A stretch of 42,399 nt of DNA from a virus: IMG/VR virus record IMGVR_UViG_3300049796_000007, positions 1-42,399 of that record. The stretch is one strand, 5' to 3'. Each line of letters begins with the position of its first letter. Positions within the stretch are counted from its first letter, which is position 1. The position numbers and the translations under genes were made by a program. The notes under the pieces are model-generated. The model saw nothing but the letters and a program-made list of their open reading frames with translations, was not told the origin of the DNA and searched no databases. Below are positions 6,385 to 13,455 of the stretch, piece after piece.

Positions 6385-6436
6385 CGGTACTGTCCCCACT
6401 ATTGGGGACACGACGGCAGTACCGCCGTGCCCTACC
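6375..6436. repeat. Nested inverted repeat between early and packaging genes
   Basis: Three concentric arm pairs lie around one centre: GGTAGGG (6375-6381) with CCCTACC (6430-6436), CGGTACTG (6385-6392) with CAGTACCG (6417-6424), and TGTCCCC (6391-6397) with GGGGACA (6404-6410). As RNA, the outer arms could form a long stem-loop acting as a terminator or processing site; as DNA, the inner one is operator-like. There is no T-tract, so classic intrinsic termination is unproven. Confidence 0.55.
6391..6410. promoter_or_regulatory. Second full operator-like palindrome, before the packaging genes
   Basis: TGTCCCCACTATTGGGGACA has perfect 7-base arms. It shares the GTCCC arms and the TATT centre with the site in the left switch (447-463), 6 kb away. 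I see no consensus -35 beside it, so it could be an operator for a weak promoter, a roadblock, or a looping partner of the left switch. Confidence 0.55.
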
Positions 6437-6444
6437 CTGCCAGG

Positions 6445-6927
6445 GTGCCCACTCGCCCCCTGCGCATCTGCTCCCACGCTGGTTGCCCCAACACCACGGA
6501 CCGTGGGCCGTGCGCCCAGCACCGGCACCAGCGTGAGCGCACTCGGCCTTCCGCAGCGAAGCGTGGCTACGGGGCCAAGTGGCGGCGCGAGAGCGGTGAG
6601 TACTTAGCCCAGCATCCGCGCTGCGAGTGCGCTGCGCACACGGGCAAGCCTGACGCACCCCGCTCCACCACGGTCGACCACATCGTGCCCCACAAGGGCA
6701 ACCAGCGCCTCTTCTGGAGCCGCCGAAACTGGTGCGCCATGGCGAAAGTGTGCCACGACGCCAAGACGGCGAGCCAGGATGGCGGATTCGGCAACCAACC
6801 GCGCGATGTGAGCTCCAGTGGCTCTGGGGGGGGGCAGGAAATCTTTCAGGCCCCCCCCCAGCCGAGACCGCGCGGTGCGCTGATTTTTCAGCGTACGCTT
6901 CCCGGCCAAGAGCCTCTCCGAGCCTGA
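6445..6927 (+). CDS. HNH endonuclease adjacent to terminase
   Basis: 160 residues from GTG 6445; a GTG at 6427 is in frame but lies in the hairpin arm. It has an N-terminal zinc knuckle (LRICSHAGCP, then GPCAQH), then YGAKWRRESGEYLAQHPRCEC, VDHIVPHKGNQRLFW, NWCAMAKVCHDAKTASQDGGFG. This is the HNH family found beside phage terminases, exemplified by HK97 gp74, which is required for cos cleavage and packaging with TerL. Catalytic DH (VDHI), N and H (CHDAKT) are present. The conserved part ends near 6795; the last 45 residues are read through the G9/C9 hairpin and are Gly/Pro/Gln-rich, so they are probably a non-conserved tail. Confidence 0.85.
   Translation: MPTRPLRICSHAGCPNTTDRGPCAQHRHQRERTRPSAAKRGYGAKWRRESGEYLAQHPRCECAAHTGKPDAPRSTTVDHIVPHKGNQRLFWSRRNWCAMAKVCHDAKTASQDGGFGNQPRDVSSSGSGGGQEIFQAPPQPRPRGALIFQRTLPGQEPLRA
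6824..6861. repeat. G9/C9 inverted repeat in the HNH-TerS junction, candidate packaging site
   Basis: CTGGGGGGGGG (6824-6834) and CCCCCCCCCAG (6851-6861) are perfect 11-base arms separated by 16 bases that themselves hold CAGGAAATC and TTTCAGG. The element lies in the unconserved tail of the HNH gene, just before the small terminase, where cos sites and TerS-binding sites usually lie. Use as a packaging site is inference from place and shape; an RNA hairpin or terminator is the alternative. Confidence 0.45.
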
Positions 6928-6934
6928 CGCGTAC

Positions 6935-7396
6935 ATGCCGCAACCGCTGAAGCCGCCTGGCATGCGCCAGCGTCGGAACCGCGAATCGACGCGTGCGCTC
7001 TTGCCGACCGAAGAGCAGGCAGCGGACGGGGCCGTTCCTGAGCTCCCTGCGCTGCCGAAGAAGGAAAAGTGGCACAGGATGGTTCGGCAGTGGTGGCGTT
7101 CGGTTTGGAAGTCCCCGATGGCGAGCGAATACCTGGCGGCCGACACGGAAGCGTTGTTCATGCTGGCCCGGCTCCATCAGGACTTCTGGACCGCCTTGGA
7201 CTCGAAGGGGCGTCAGGCTGCGGCCGCGGAGATCCGGCAGCAGGGGGTGCGGTTCGGGCTCTCGCCCATCGACCGCCGCCGGCTGCAGTGGGAGGTCGAG
7301 AAGGGTGATCAGGCGGTGGAACGGACGACGACCCGACGCCAGCGCAAGGAGACGAGTGGGAAGGACCCGCGTGACGTGCTCAAGGTGGTGGGATGA
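6935..7396 (+). CDS. Terminase small subunit
   Basis: 153 residues with the layout RRN at 14, LP, then LPKKEKWHRMVRQWWRSVWK, SPMASEYLAADTEALFMLA, EIRQQGVRFGLSPIDRRRLQW. I recognise this as the TerS type found in many high-GC phages (W....WW..VW.SPM...Y...D...L..LA, then EIR....FGLtP..RRrLqW). It should form a ring that recognises the packaging site and loads TerL. It lies between the HNH nuclease and the large subunit, the usual place. Confidence 0.85.
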   Translation: MPQPLKPPGMRQRRNRESTRALLPTEEQAADGAVPELPALPKKEKWHRMVRQWWRSVWKSPMASEYLAADTEALFMLARLHQDFWTALDSKGRQAAAAEIRQQGVRFGLSPIDRRRLQWEVEKGDQAVERTTTRRQRKETSGKDPRDVLKVVG

Positions 7397-7448
7397 GCAC
7401 GGACGTCGGAACACATAGGGCCACACTCAACCCGAGGATGCACCAGTC

Positions 7449-7703
7449 ATGCGAACCATGCGCGCGAAGCTGAACGTCAATTCCGTGACGCCCGCCGGCG
7501 ATCCGGTCATGCAGGAGACCCTGTCGATGACGGCGGTCACAGGGAAGGAGCCGTTCGGCGCCGCCGGCGAGAGCGAGGACAACACGTACGCTCGCTACAC
7601 ACCGATGGCGAGCCTGAGCATGACGATCAACAACCCTGCGCTGCTCGGCCAGTTCAAGGCGGGCCAGAAGTTCTACGTGGACTTCATCCCGGCAGACGAG
7701 TAG
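7449..7703 (+). CDS. Small conserved phage protein, copy B (paralogue at 2263)
   Basis: 84 residues: MRTMRAKLNVNSV, ESEDNTYARYTPMASLSMTI, NNPALLGQFKAGQKFYVDF. By eye about half of the positions match the product of 2263-2532. This copy lies between TerS and TerL and lacks the Pro/Ala tail of copy A. No function is established for this family; presence of one copy in the early and one in the packaging operon suggests that the product is wanted at two times or has split into two roles. Confidence 0.7.
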   Translation: MRTMRAKLNVNSVTPAGDPVMQETLSMTAVTGKEPFGAAGESEDNTYARYTPMASLSMTINNPALLGQFKAGQKFYVDFIPADE

Positions 7704-7723
7704 CGCGTGGCGCTCGCAGAACG

Positions 7724-9400
7724 ATGAGCACCTTCATGCTGCCGGCGCCCGATGCGGAACCGTGGCCGACACTCGGGCTGGATGTTTGTGAGTTCATAGA
7801 AAGCCACCTATGCCACGGACCGGGTGATTTGCTCGGTGAGGCCGTCGAGTTGGACGATGAGCAGCGCGGGTGGATATGTAAAATGTACGAGATTCACCCG
7901 GAGACGCTGCAGCGCCGGAAGCGTCGCGTCGTCGTGAACGAGCGGAACCCGGAGGCCGGGAAACGCCGATTCCAGCGGTGCGCGTTGTCGCTCCGGAAGG
8001 GCTCGAATAAGACGGAGTTCGCCGCGTGGATCGCCGCGGTTGAGCTGCACCACGAGGGTCCGGTGCGGTGCGCCGGGTTCACGACGCGGCGCGGGGTGCG
8101 CGTGCCCGTGGGGCGCGCGGTGACCGATCCCTACATCCCGATGATTTCGTACACCGAGGAGCAGACGGAGGAGCTCGCGTATGGCGCCCTCCGTCGCATC
8201 CTGGAGAAGTGCAGCGTCGGGAGCGACTTCGACATCGGGCTCGAGCGCATCATGCGCCGGTCCGGCGACGGGAAGGCTGAGGCGGTCTCGGCGTCACCCA
8301 ACGCCCGCGACGGCGCCCGCACTACACATGAGCACGCTGATGAAACCCACAGGTTTACCCTGGACTCGCTCAAGCGCGCCTGGTCGGTCATGCTGGCGAA
8401 CCTCGCAAAGCGTCCTCTGGCCGACCCGTGGGCGCTCGAGACGACCACCGCGCCCGAGCCTGGCGCCCTGTCGGTGGCCGAGAACACGATGGAGTACGCG
8501 CGACAGATCGCGGAGAAGGGGACCGGAGACCGCGCGCACCTCTTCTTCTTCCACCGCCAGGCGTCCGACACGCACAACCTCGAGACCGAGGAGGGGCTGC
8601 GAGCTGCCGTGGTCGAGGCATCGGGCCCGTACATCAGCAAGTGGAGCGCGATCGACCGGATCGCGGCGTCGTTTCGTGAGCCTGACGCGGACCTGGCCTA
8701 TCTCGAGCGGGTGTGGCTCAACCGGCCTGTCCAGGCGTCCGGCATCGCCTTCGACATCGCCCGCTGGCGCGAGCTCGCGCGGCCGTGGGTTCCCGTGCCC
8801 AGCGGGTCGGCGATCACGCTGGGCTTCGACGGCTCGCGCTACGACGACGCCACGGCGTTGGTCGCGACGGCGGTCAGTTCTGGTTTCCAGTGGCCGCTCG
8901 GCATCTGGGCGCACTCCGGTCTGCCGAATTGGGAGGTACCCGTCGCGGAAGTCGACGGGGCTGTCTCGGACGCCTTCGAGCGGTACGCCGTGGTGCGCAT
9001 GTACTGCGACCCGCCGAAGTGGGAAAGCTGGGTCTCGACGTGGGCGGGCCGGTACGGCGACTCGCGCGTGGTCGAGTGGTGGACGAACCGGCGCAAGCCG
9101 ATGGCCTATGCGCTCCGGTCGTTCATCACGGCGATGGCGGCCGGCGAGATCACGCACAACGGCGACCCGGTGCTCGCCTCGCACATCGCCAACGCGCGGC
9201 GGCTGTATACCAACCTCGTCGATGAGCAGGGCGTGCGACTCTGGATCTTACGCAAGGAGCGGCCGGACAGCCCGAACAAGATCGACGCCGCGATGGCCGC
9301 GAACCTGTCCTGGGAAGCGCGGAACGACGCCGTCGCGGCTGGCGAAGGGGATGTGCCGGAGCCGAGCCTGCATTTCTTGTCGTTTTCCGGGGGGCGGTGA
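7724..9400 (+). CDS. terL: Terminase large subunit
   Basis: 558 residues, normal for TerL. The ATPase domain has a variant Walker A, LSLRKGSNKTEFAAW (K96, T97); the RKGxxKTE form, with Asn where most P-loops have Gly, occurs in a known subset of terminases. A long charged stretch (residues 185-215) interrupts the ATPase region. The C-terminal RNase H-like nuclease keeps three acidic residues: D369 (GFDGSRYDDA), D429 (YCDPPKWES) and D521 (KIDAAMA). It powers DNA entry through the portal and cuts concatemers. The gene ends in a GTGA overlap with a LuxR-type HTH gene. Confidence 0.93.
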   Translation: MSTFMLPAPDAEPWPTLGLDVCEFIESHLCHGPGDLLGEAVELDDEQRGWICKMYEIHPETLQRRKRRVVVNERNPEAGKRRFQRCALSLRKGSNKTEFAAWIAAVELHHEGPVRCAGFTTRRGVRVPVGRAVTDPYIPMISYTEEQTEELAYGALRRILEKCSVGSDFDIGLERIMRRSGDGKAEAVSASPNARDGARTTHEHADETHRFTLDSLKRAWSVMLANLAKRPLADPWALETTTAPEPGALSVAENTMEYARQIAEKGTGDRAHLFFFHRQASDTHNLETEEGLRAAVVEASGPYISKWSAIDRIAASFREPDADLAYLERVWLNRPVQASGIAFDIARWRELARPWVPVPSGSAITLGFDGSRYDDATALVATAVSSGFQWPLGIWAHSGLPNWEVPVAEVDGAVSDAFERYAVVRMYCDPPKWESWVSTWAGRYGDSRVVEWWTNRRKPMAYALRSFITAMAAGEITHNGDPVLASHIANARRLYTNLVDEQGVRLWILRKERPDSPNKIDAAMAANLSWEARNDAVAAGEGDVPEPSLHFLSFSGGR

Positions 9401-9615
9401 GCGGCATGATCGAACTCACGCCGCGGCAGTCGCAAGTCGTCGAGCGGGTGGCCCACGGGCTGCCCGACAAGCGGATCGCCGCGGAACTGCGCATCTCCGT
9501 CCGAACGGTCCACCGACACGTGCAGGACGCCGCGGCCCATCTCCCCGGCGGGTCGAGTCCACGGCACCGGCTCACGCTGTTCTTCTTCAACGTCGCCGAC
9601 GACCCATCTGGGTAG
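9397..9615 (+). CDS. LuxR/GerE-type HTH protein, copy 2
   Basis: 72 residues: LTPRQSQVVERVAHGLPDKR, IAAELRISVRTVHRHVQDAA, then a Phe-rich end (LTLFFFN). This is a complete stand-alone GerE domain whose R.SV.TV recognition helix resembles copy 1 at 6151. It starts at the GTG overlapping the TerL stop, so it is translated together with terminase. It could regulate the capsid operon that begins 47 bases downstream or a host regulon; neither can be decided from sequence. Confidence 0.75.
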   Translation: MSGMIELTPRQSQVVERVAHGLPDKRIAAELRISVRTVHRHVQDAAAHLPGGSSPRHRLTLFFFNVADDPSG

Positions 9616-9662
9616 TTTTACCACGTATACGCGGCCGAGCTCGCGTCCTACGCTTCGGTTCC

Positions 9663-11582
9663 ATGGACCGAGCTGTCGGACTTCTGGAGATCCGCGCGGT
9701 CGATGCGGCGGAGCGCACGTTCGAGGGCATCGCCAACTCCGCGACCGTCGATACCTACGAGACCAGCATCGAGCCGGCTGGCGCGTCGTACAAGCTGCCG
9801 CTCCCGCTGTTCTTCCACACCGCCGGCAAGCACGATCACGGGAAGCCGATCGGCTCGATCGTCGCGACCGAGGTCCGGAACGGCATGCGCTGGGTCCGCG
9901 CGCACGTCCCGACCATCGCGGACGACGGCACGCCAGGCGGCCGCTCGGTGAAGGACCGCGTCGATTCTGCGTGGGCGGACATCAAGAACGGCCTCGTCCG
10001 CGGCCTGTCGATCGACTTCATCCCGATTGAGCCGAGGAACCCTGGTCGTGGCTCGCGCATCACGCGCTGGAGCTGGCACGGGCTCACGGTGACACCCATC
10101 CCGTCGAATATCGACGCGACCATCCTCACAGTGCGTTCCGCCTTCGCCTCGTCTGGCGTGGCTCCAAGCCCCGGCGTCTCGGGCACCCCCAACAACCTGA
10201 GACACGGCAAAATGACCATCAAAGAACAGATCACGCAGCACGAGAACAGTCGTGCGGCGAAGGTCGCGCAGCGAGACGCGCTCCTCGCGAAGTCCGGCGA
10301 CGAGGGCCGCACGCTGGACGAGACCGAGCAGGAGACGTTCGACACGCTCGACACCGAGATCCGCAGCATCGACGGGCATCTCGTCCGACTCGCCAGCGCG
10401 CAGAAGGACATCGAGAAGCGCGCGGTTGCCGTCAACGGCGACGGAAGCAAGAAGGCGGCAGAGTCGCGCGCCGGCGTGCCCGTGGTCGTCAAGTCGCGCG
10501 AACTGGAGCCCGGTATCGGGTTCGCCCGCCACTGTATGGCCCTGGCCGTCTGCAAGGGCAACAACTTCGAAGCGGCTGAGTACGCGAAGCGTACCTGGGG
10601 AGATCAGGCCAACGAGCTCGTCGTCGGGCTTCGGGAAGGCATGATGGGCCTGATGAATCGCGCCGCTGTCGCGCCCGGAACCACCGTGCAGGCGACCTTC
10701 GCGGCACCGCTCGTCATCACGAACTACATCACCGATATGCTGGCGCTGCTCAGGGCCGAGCAGCTGATCAGCAAGATCCAAGGTCTTCGCCACGTTCCGT
10801 TCAACGTGTCGATGCCGGCGCAGACGGCGGGCGGGACGTACAAGTGGGTCGGCCAGGGCAAGCTCAAGCCCGTCACGAACGCGCAGTACGCGTCGGTCAC
10901 GCTCAGCTTCGCCAAGGCGTCGGGCATCATCGTGCTGACCGAGGAGCTGGTCAGACTTTCGTCGCCGTCGGCTGAAGCCGCGGTTCGGGACGAGTTGGTC
11001 AAGGGCATCGTGGCGTTCCTCGATGCGCAGTTCGTGGACTCCACGGTCGCGGCGGTGGCGAACGTCAACCCGGCGTCGATCACGAACGGTGTCACTGGCA
11101 CGGCTGCGTCGGCGGCCACGATGGCCGCGGCCCGAACCGACATCGCGGCGCGTATCACCGCCTTCGCGACGGCGACCTACCCGCTCAACGAGCTCGTCAT
11201 CCTGATGAGCGAGTCGCAGGCGTTTGCGCTCGGCCTCGGCCTCAACGCTGTCGGTTCGCCGCTGTTCCCCGGCCTGACCGTCTCTGGCGGCACGCTCCTG
11301 GGGATCCCGGTTGTCACCAGCCAAGCGGTTGGCGCCCAGATCGTGATCGCCCATGCCCCGTCCATTCTGCTCGCGGACGAGAGCGGCATCGAGGTCGACA
11401 TCTCGCGCGAAGCGTCGGTCTATCTGGATTCGGCGCCGACCGATCCACCCGACGCGACGGCCGTGCTGACATCGCTCTGGCAGGCGAATCTCGTCGGCCT
11501 CCGGGTCGAGCGGTACATCACGTGGGGCAAGGCGCGGTCGACCGCTGTCGATCGCATCACCGGCGTTGCCTACGCACCGTAA
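9663..11582 (+). CDS. Fused prohead protease and HK97-type major capsid protein
   Basis: 639 residues from ATG 9663; the same frame is open far upstream, but only as an antisense-like read through terL. Residues 1-160 are an HK97-type (U35/S78) prohead protease, with H52 (FFHTAGKHDHG, PIG) and S116 (LVRGLSIDF) as catalytic residues. Residues about 184-255 are a charged helical segment typical of the scaffolding delta domain. Residues about 270-639 are the HK97 coat fold (P..F..PLVIT, MPAQTAGGTYKWVGQG, ITLSFAK-like SVTLSFAKASGIIVLTEEL, SPLFPGL, GIPVV, VGLRVERY). Protease and capsid are usually separate genes; fusion is known in some phages and implies self-processing during head assembly. Confidence 0.92.
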   Translation: MDRAVGLLEIRAVDAAERTFEGIANSATVDTYETSIEPAGASYKLPLPLFFHTAGKHDHGKPIGSIVATEVRNGMRWVRAHVPTIADDGTPGGRSVKDRVDSAWADIKNGLVRGLSIDFIPIEPRNPGRGSRITRWSWHGLTVTPIPSNIDATILTVRSAFASSGVAPSPGVSGTPNNLRHGKMTIKEQITQHENSRAAKVAQRDALLAKSGDEGRTLDETEQETFDTLDTEIRSIDGHLVRLASAQKDIEKRAVAVNGDGSKKAAESRAGVPVVVKSRELEPGIGFARHCMALAVCKGNNFEAAEYAKRTWGDQANELVVGLREGMMGLMNRAAVAPGTTVQATFAAPLVITNYITDMLALLRAEQLISKIQGLRHVPFNVSMPAQTAGGTYKWVGQGKLKPVTNAQYASVTLSFAKASGIIVLTEELVRLSSPSAEAAVRDELVKGIVAFLDAQFVDSTVAAVANVNPASITNGVTGTAASAATMAAARTDIAARITAFATATYPLNELVILMSESQAFALGLGLNAVGSPLFPGLTVSGGTLLGIPVVTSQAVGAQIVIAHAPSILLADESGIEVDISREASVYLDSAPTDPPDATAVLTSLWQANLVGLRVERYITWGKARSTAVDRITGVAYAP

Positions 11583-11594
11583 CCGAATCGAGGC

Positions 11595-11637
11595 GGGTCG
11601 GCTCTCACTTCCCGAAATGGGTGGGGGTCCGACCCGA
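11595..11637. repeat. Inverted repeat downstream of the capsid gene
   Basis: CGGGTCGG (11595-11602) and CCGACCCG (11630-11637) are perfect 8-base arms around 27 bases, in the 83-base gap after the capsid gene. It might damp transcription or stabilise the capsid message; no T-tract follows. Confidence 0.35.
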
Positions 11638-11665
11638 CTTCACTTCCTCTTGGAGGGCTCCACCG

Positions 11666-11866
11666 ATGGCAGCGAAGAAAACAGCAGGAGACAAGGCCGC
11701 AGACAAGGCAGCGGCGAAGGCCGCAGCGGACGAGCAGGCCGCGGCCGCCAAGGAGTCGGCGAAGGAGGTCGAGCAGACCAAGACGCCGAACGTCTATCGC
11801 GCCGACATGGGCGAGTCGCTTCCTCCGCAGGCGCCGCCCCCGACCGCGACCGACAAGCATCCGTGA
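11666..11866 (+). CDS. Ala/Lys-rich small protein
   Basis: 66 residues. Residues 2-40 are nearly all Ala, Lys, Asp and Glu (KKTAGDKAADKAAAKAAA and so on), a probable single charged helix; the rest is Pro-rich. GGAGGG (11652-11657) fixes the ATG at 11666. Such short Ala/Lys proteins often follow capsid genes, but no function is known. The stop overlaps the glycosyltransferase start (GTGA). Confidence 0.6.
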   Translation: MAAKKTAGDKAADKAAAKAAADEQAAAAKESAKEVEQTKTPNVYRADMGESLPPQAPPPTATDKHP

Positions 11867-12459
11867 AGCTCGCGATCGCGGTGCCGGCGCACGACCACGT
11901 GTCTGCCTACTTCGCGAACGACCTGGCACGGCTGTACGCGGCGACGTGTGCGGCCGTGCCCATGGTCACCCTCGCGATGATGGTCGGCACGTTCGTCCAC
12001 CACGCCCGCGAGAAGCTGTTGCACGATGTGACGAGCCTCTGGGGTGCGACGCACATCCTGTGGCTCGATGCGGACATGACCTTCCCGCCCGATACCGCAC
12101 TCCGGCTGTTGGCGCACGATCGGGCGGTCGCCGCCGCGAACTACGTCACGCGGGTCGCACCCTATCGGCCGACAGCGACCCGCGATGGCCAGCACGTCTC
12201 GAGCATGGGTGCGACGGGACTCGAGGACGTCGATCACGTCGGGATGGGCGTATTCCTGATGAAGACGACGGTCGTTCAGGACCTTCCGCGCCCGCGCTTC
12301 TGGTATTCGACGCCCACCGAAACGGAGGACGTGTACTTCTGCCGGCTGCTCCGCGCGGCTGGCACCACGATCTGCATCGACCACGATCTGTCGAAGGACG
12401 TCGGTCATGTTGGCCAGCACACCTACCGCGAGATGAGCCGCGCACTGGTGGCCGTCTGA
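11863..12459 (+). CDS. GT-A-type glycosyltransferase-like protein
   Basis: 198 residues: KLAIAVPAHDHVS at the N-terminus, a VHHAREKLLHDV helix, then THILWLDADMTFPPDTALRLL with the DAD metal/nucleotide-sugar motif, later HVGMGVFLMKT, TETEDVYFCRLLRAAG (the acidic ED of the acceptor site) and a C-terminal VGHVG. This order is that of family-2-like GT-A enzymes. It is coupled to the upstream Ala/Lys-rich gene (GTGA) and to a small gene (TGATG), between capsid and portal, so it is expressed with head genes. A role in glycosylating virion proteins or a phage-modified surface sugar is plausible; the substrate is unknown. Confidence 0.8.
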   Translation: MKLAIAVPAHDHVSAYFANDLARLYAATCAAVPMVTLAMMVGTFVHHAREKLLHDVTSLWGATHILWLDADMTFPPDTALRLLAHDRAVAAANYVTRVAPYRPTATRDGQHVSSMGATGLEDVDHVGMGVFLMKTTVVQDLPRPRFWYSTPTETEDVYFCRLLRAAGTTICIDHDLSKDVGHVGQHTYREMSRALVAV

Positions 12460-12674
12460 TGGGCGCAAATGGTGAGATCACGCTTACTACGGGAGAATTA
12501 GCGACGGTTGAGTTTCGCCCCGGCGATACGGCCGTGCTCATGTTCCCGAACGCAATCACCGTCGAGCGAGCCGAGGCGATTCATGAGATTTGGCGGCGTT
12601 TTCGTCCCGACATCAAGTGCATCGTCTTGCACGACGGCGCGCGCCTCGGTGTGATCCGGGCGGTGGAAGAATGA
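12459..12674 (+). CDS. Small hypothetical protein in the glycosyltransferase-methyltransferase unit
   Basis: 71 residues (ITLTTGELATVEFRPGDTAV, LMFPNAITVERAEAIHEIW, RFRPDIKCIVLHDGARLGVI). It looks like a compact alpha/beta domain of alternating strands and helices, and I know no family. It overlaps the upstream stop by one base and the downstream start by ATGA, so the three genes form one translational unit. Confidence 0.65.
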   Translation: MGANGEITLTTGELATVEFRPGDTAVLMFPNAITVERAEAIHEIWRRFRPDIKCIVLHDGARLGVIRAVEE

Positions 12675-13282
12675 CCGCGCTCATGGTCGAACCGGCGGCC
12701 GAGAGAATCCCCGGCTGGTTCCACCACGGCGCCACGATCCTAGCGCTGATCGAACAGCATCGCCCACGTGTCTGCGTCGAGCTCGGGACCTGGCAGGGCG
12801 CGTCCGCGATTCCGGTCGGTCGCTCGATCGCACGGTGGGGCGGCACGCTCACCTGCGTGGATACCTGGTCGGGCGAGTTGAACGAGGACGGTGGCTCGCT
12901 CCCAGGCAAAGCCCCGGTCATGCTCTTGAGCTGCGCGCGGCGCATCGTCGAAGCCGGGGTCGGTGCGCATGTCCGCCTCATCCCCGCGATGACTGGTGAC
13001 GTGGCGAAGGTCTGGTCTGAACCGATCGACTTCCTCTACATCGACGCGGATCACAGCTACGACGGTGTCACGGCGGACCTCGACGCCTGGGTGCCGCACG
13101 TGAAGCCCGGCGGCCTGGTCGTGGGGGACGACTACGACAACGCGATCTATCCCGGCGTGAAGCGCGCGTGGGACGAGTACGAGAGCGCGCACGGCCTCAC
13201 CCTCACCCGCTTCCAGTCCGATCCCCCTGCCGCGCAGGGCGTGCAGCTGATCTACGGGCGGACGCAGGGGTGGAAGGTATGA
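12671..13282 (+). CDS. Class I SAM-dependent methyltransferase
   Basis: 203 residues, Methyltransf_24-like. Motif I is VCVELGTWQGASAIPV (E and the G.W.G.S loop binding SAM); motif II-like region is LTCVDTWSG; then PIDFLYIDADHSYDGVTADL and VKPGGLVVGDDYDN, the IDADHSY signature and the acidic D of the family. The C-terminus is GVQLIYGR. Proteins of this type often methylate sugars or small molecules and are found next to glycosyltransferases. Here it is coupled to a small gene after the GT, which suggests that the two enzymes act on the same glycan or protein acceptor; this is inference. Confidence 0.85.
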   Translation: MTALMVEPAAERIPGWFHHGATILALIEQHRPRVCVELGTWQGASAIPVGRSIARWGGTLTCVDTWSGELNEDGGSLPGKAPVMLLSCARRIVEAGVGAHVRLIPAMTGDVAKVWSEPIDFLYIDADHSYDGVTADLDAWVPHVKPGGLVVGDDYDNAIYPGVKRAWDEYESAHGLTLTRFQSDPPAAQGVQLIYGRTQGWKV

Positions 13283-13455
13283 AGATCCGAGCGAAAGCGA
13301 ACGGCGACGTCATCGACGTGAGTGACGCGACCGCTGCGGAACTGATCGAGGCGGGCATTTACGAGCGAGTGGTCGATCCGGCGACGTCCACGAAGGTGGA
13401 ACCGCTGTCGACCACGGACATGCCACCGCTCGTCAAGAAAGGGAAATCGAAGTGA
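13279..13455 (+). CDS. Small protein preceding the portal
   Basis: 58 residues: MKIRAKANGDVIDVSDATAA, ELIEAGIYERVVD, then a Lys-rich end. The N-terminal strand-turn-helix layout (V.DV....A..LI..G.YE.V) is common in small phage proteins beside portals and in connector-region genes. No function is known. It overlaps the methyltransferase stop (ATGA) and the portal start (GTGA). Confidence 0.65.
   Translation: MKIRAKANGDVIDVSDATAAELIEAGIYERVVDPATSTKVEPLSTTDMPPLVKKGKSK

Noticed and set aside
8181-9662. Upstream extension of the capsid frame, giving 1133 residues in total
   Set aside because: The extension is the shifted frame of terL, rich in Arg/Ser/Pro; normal protease sequence starts only at 9663.
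9648-11354. 568-codon minus-strand frame opposite the protease-capsid gene
   Set aside because: Arg/Asp/Gly-rich composition and complete overlap with a gene whose catalytic motifs are clear.
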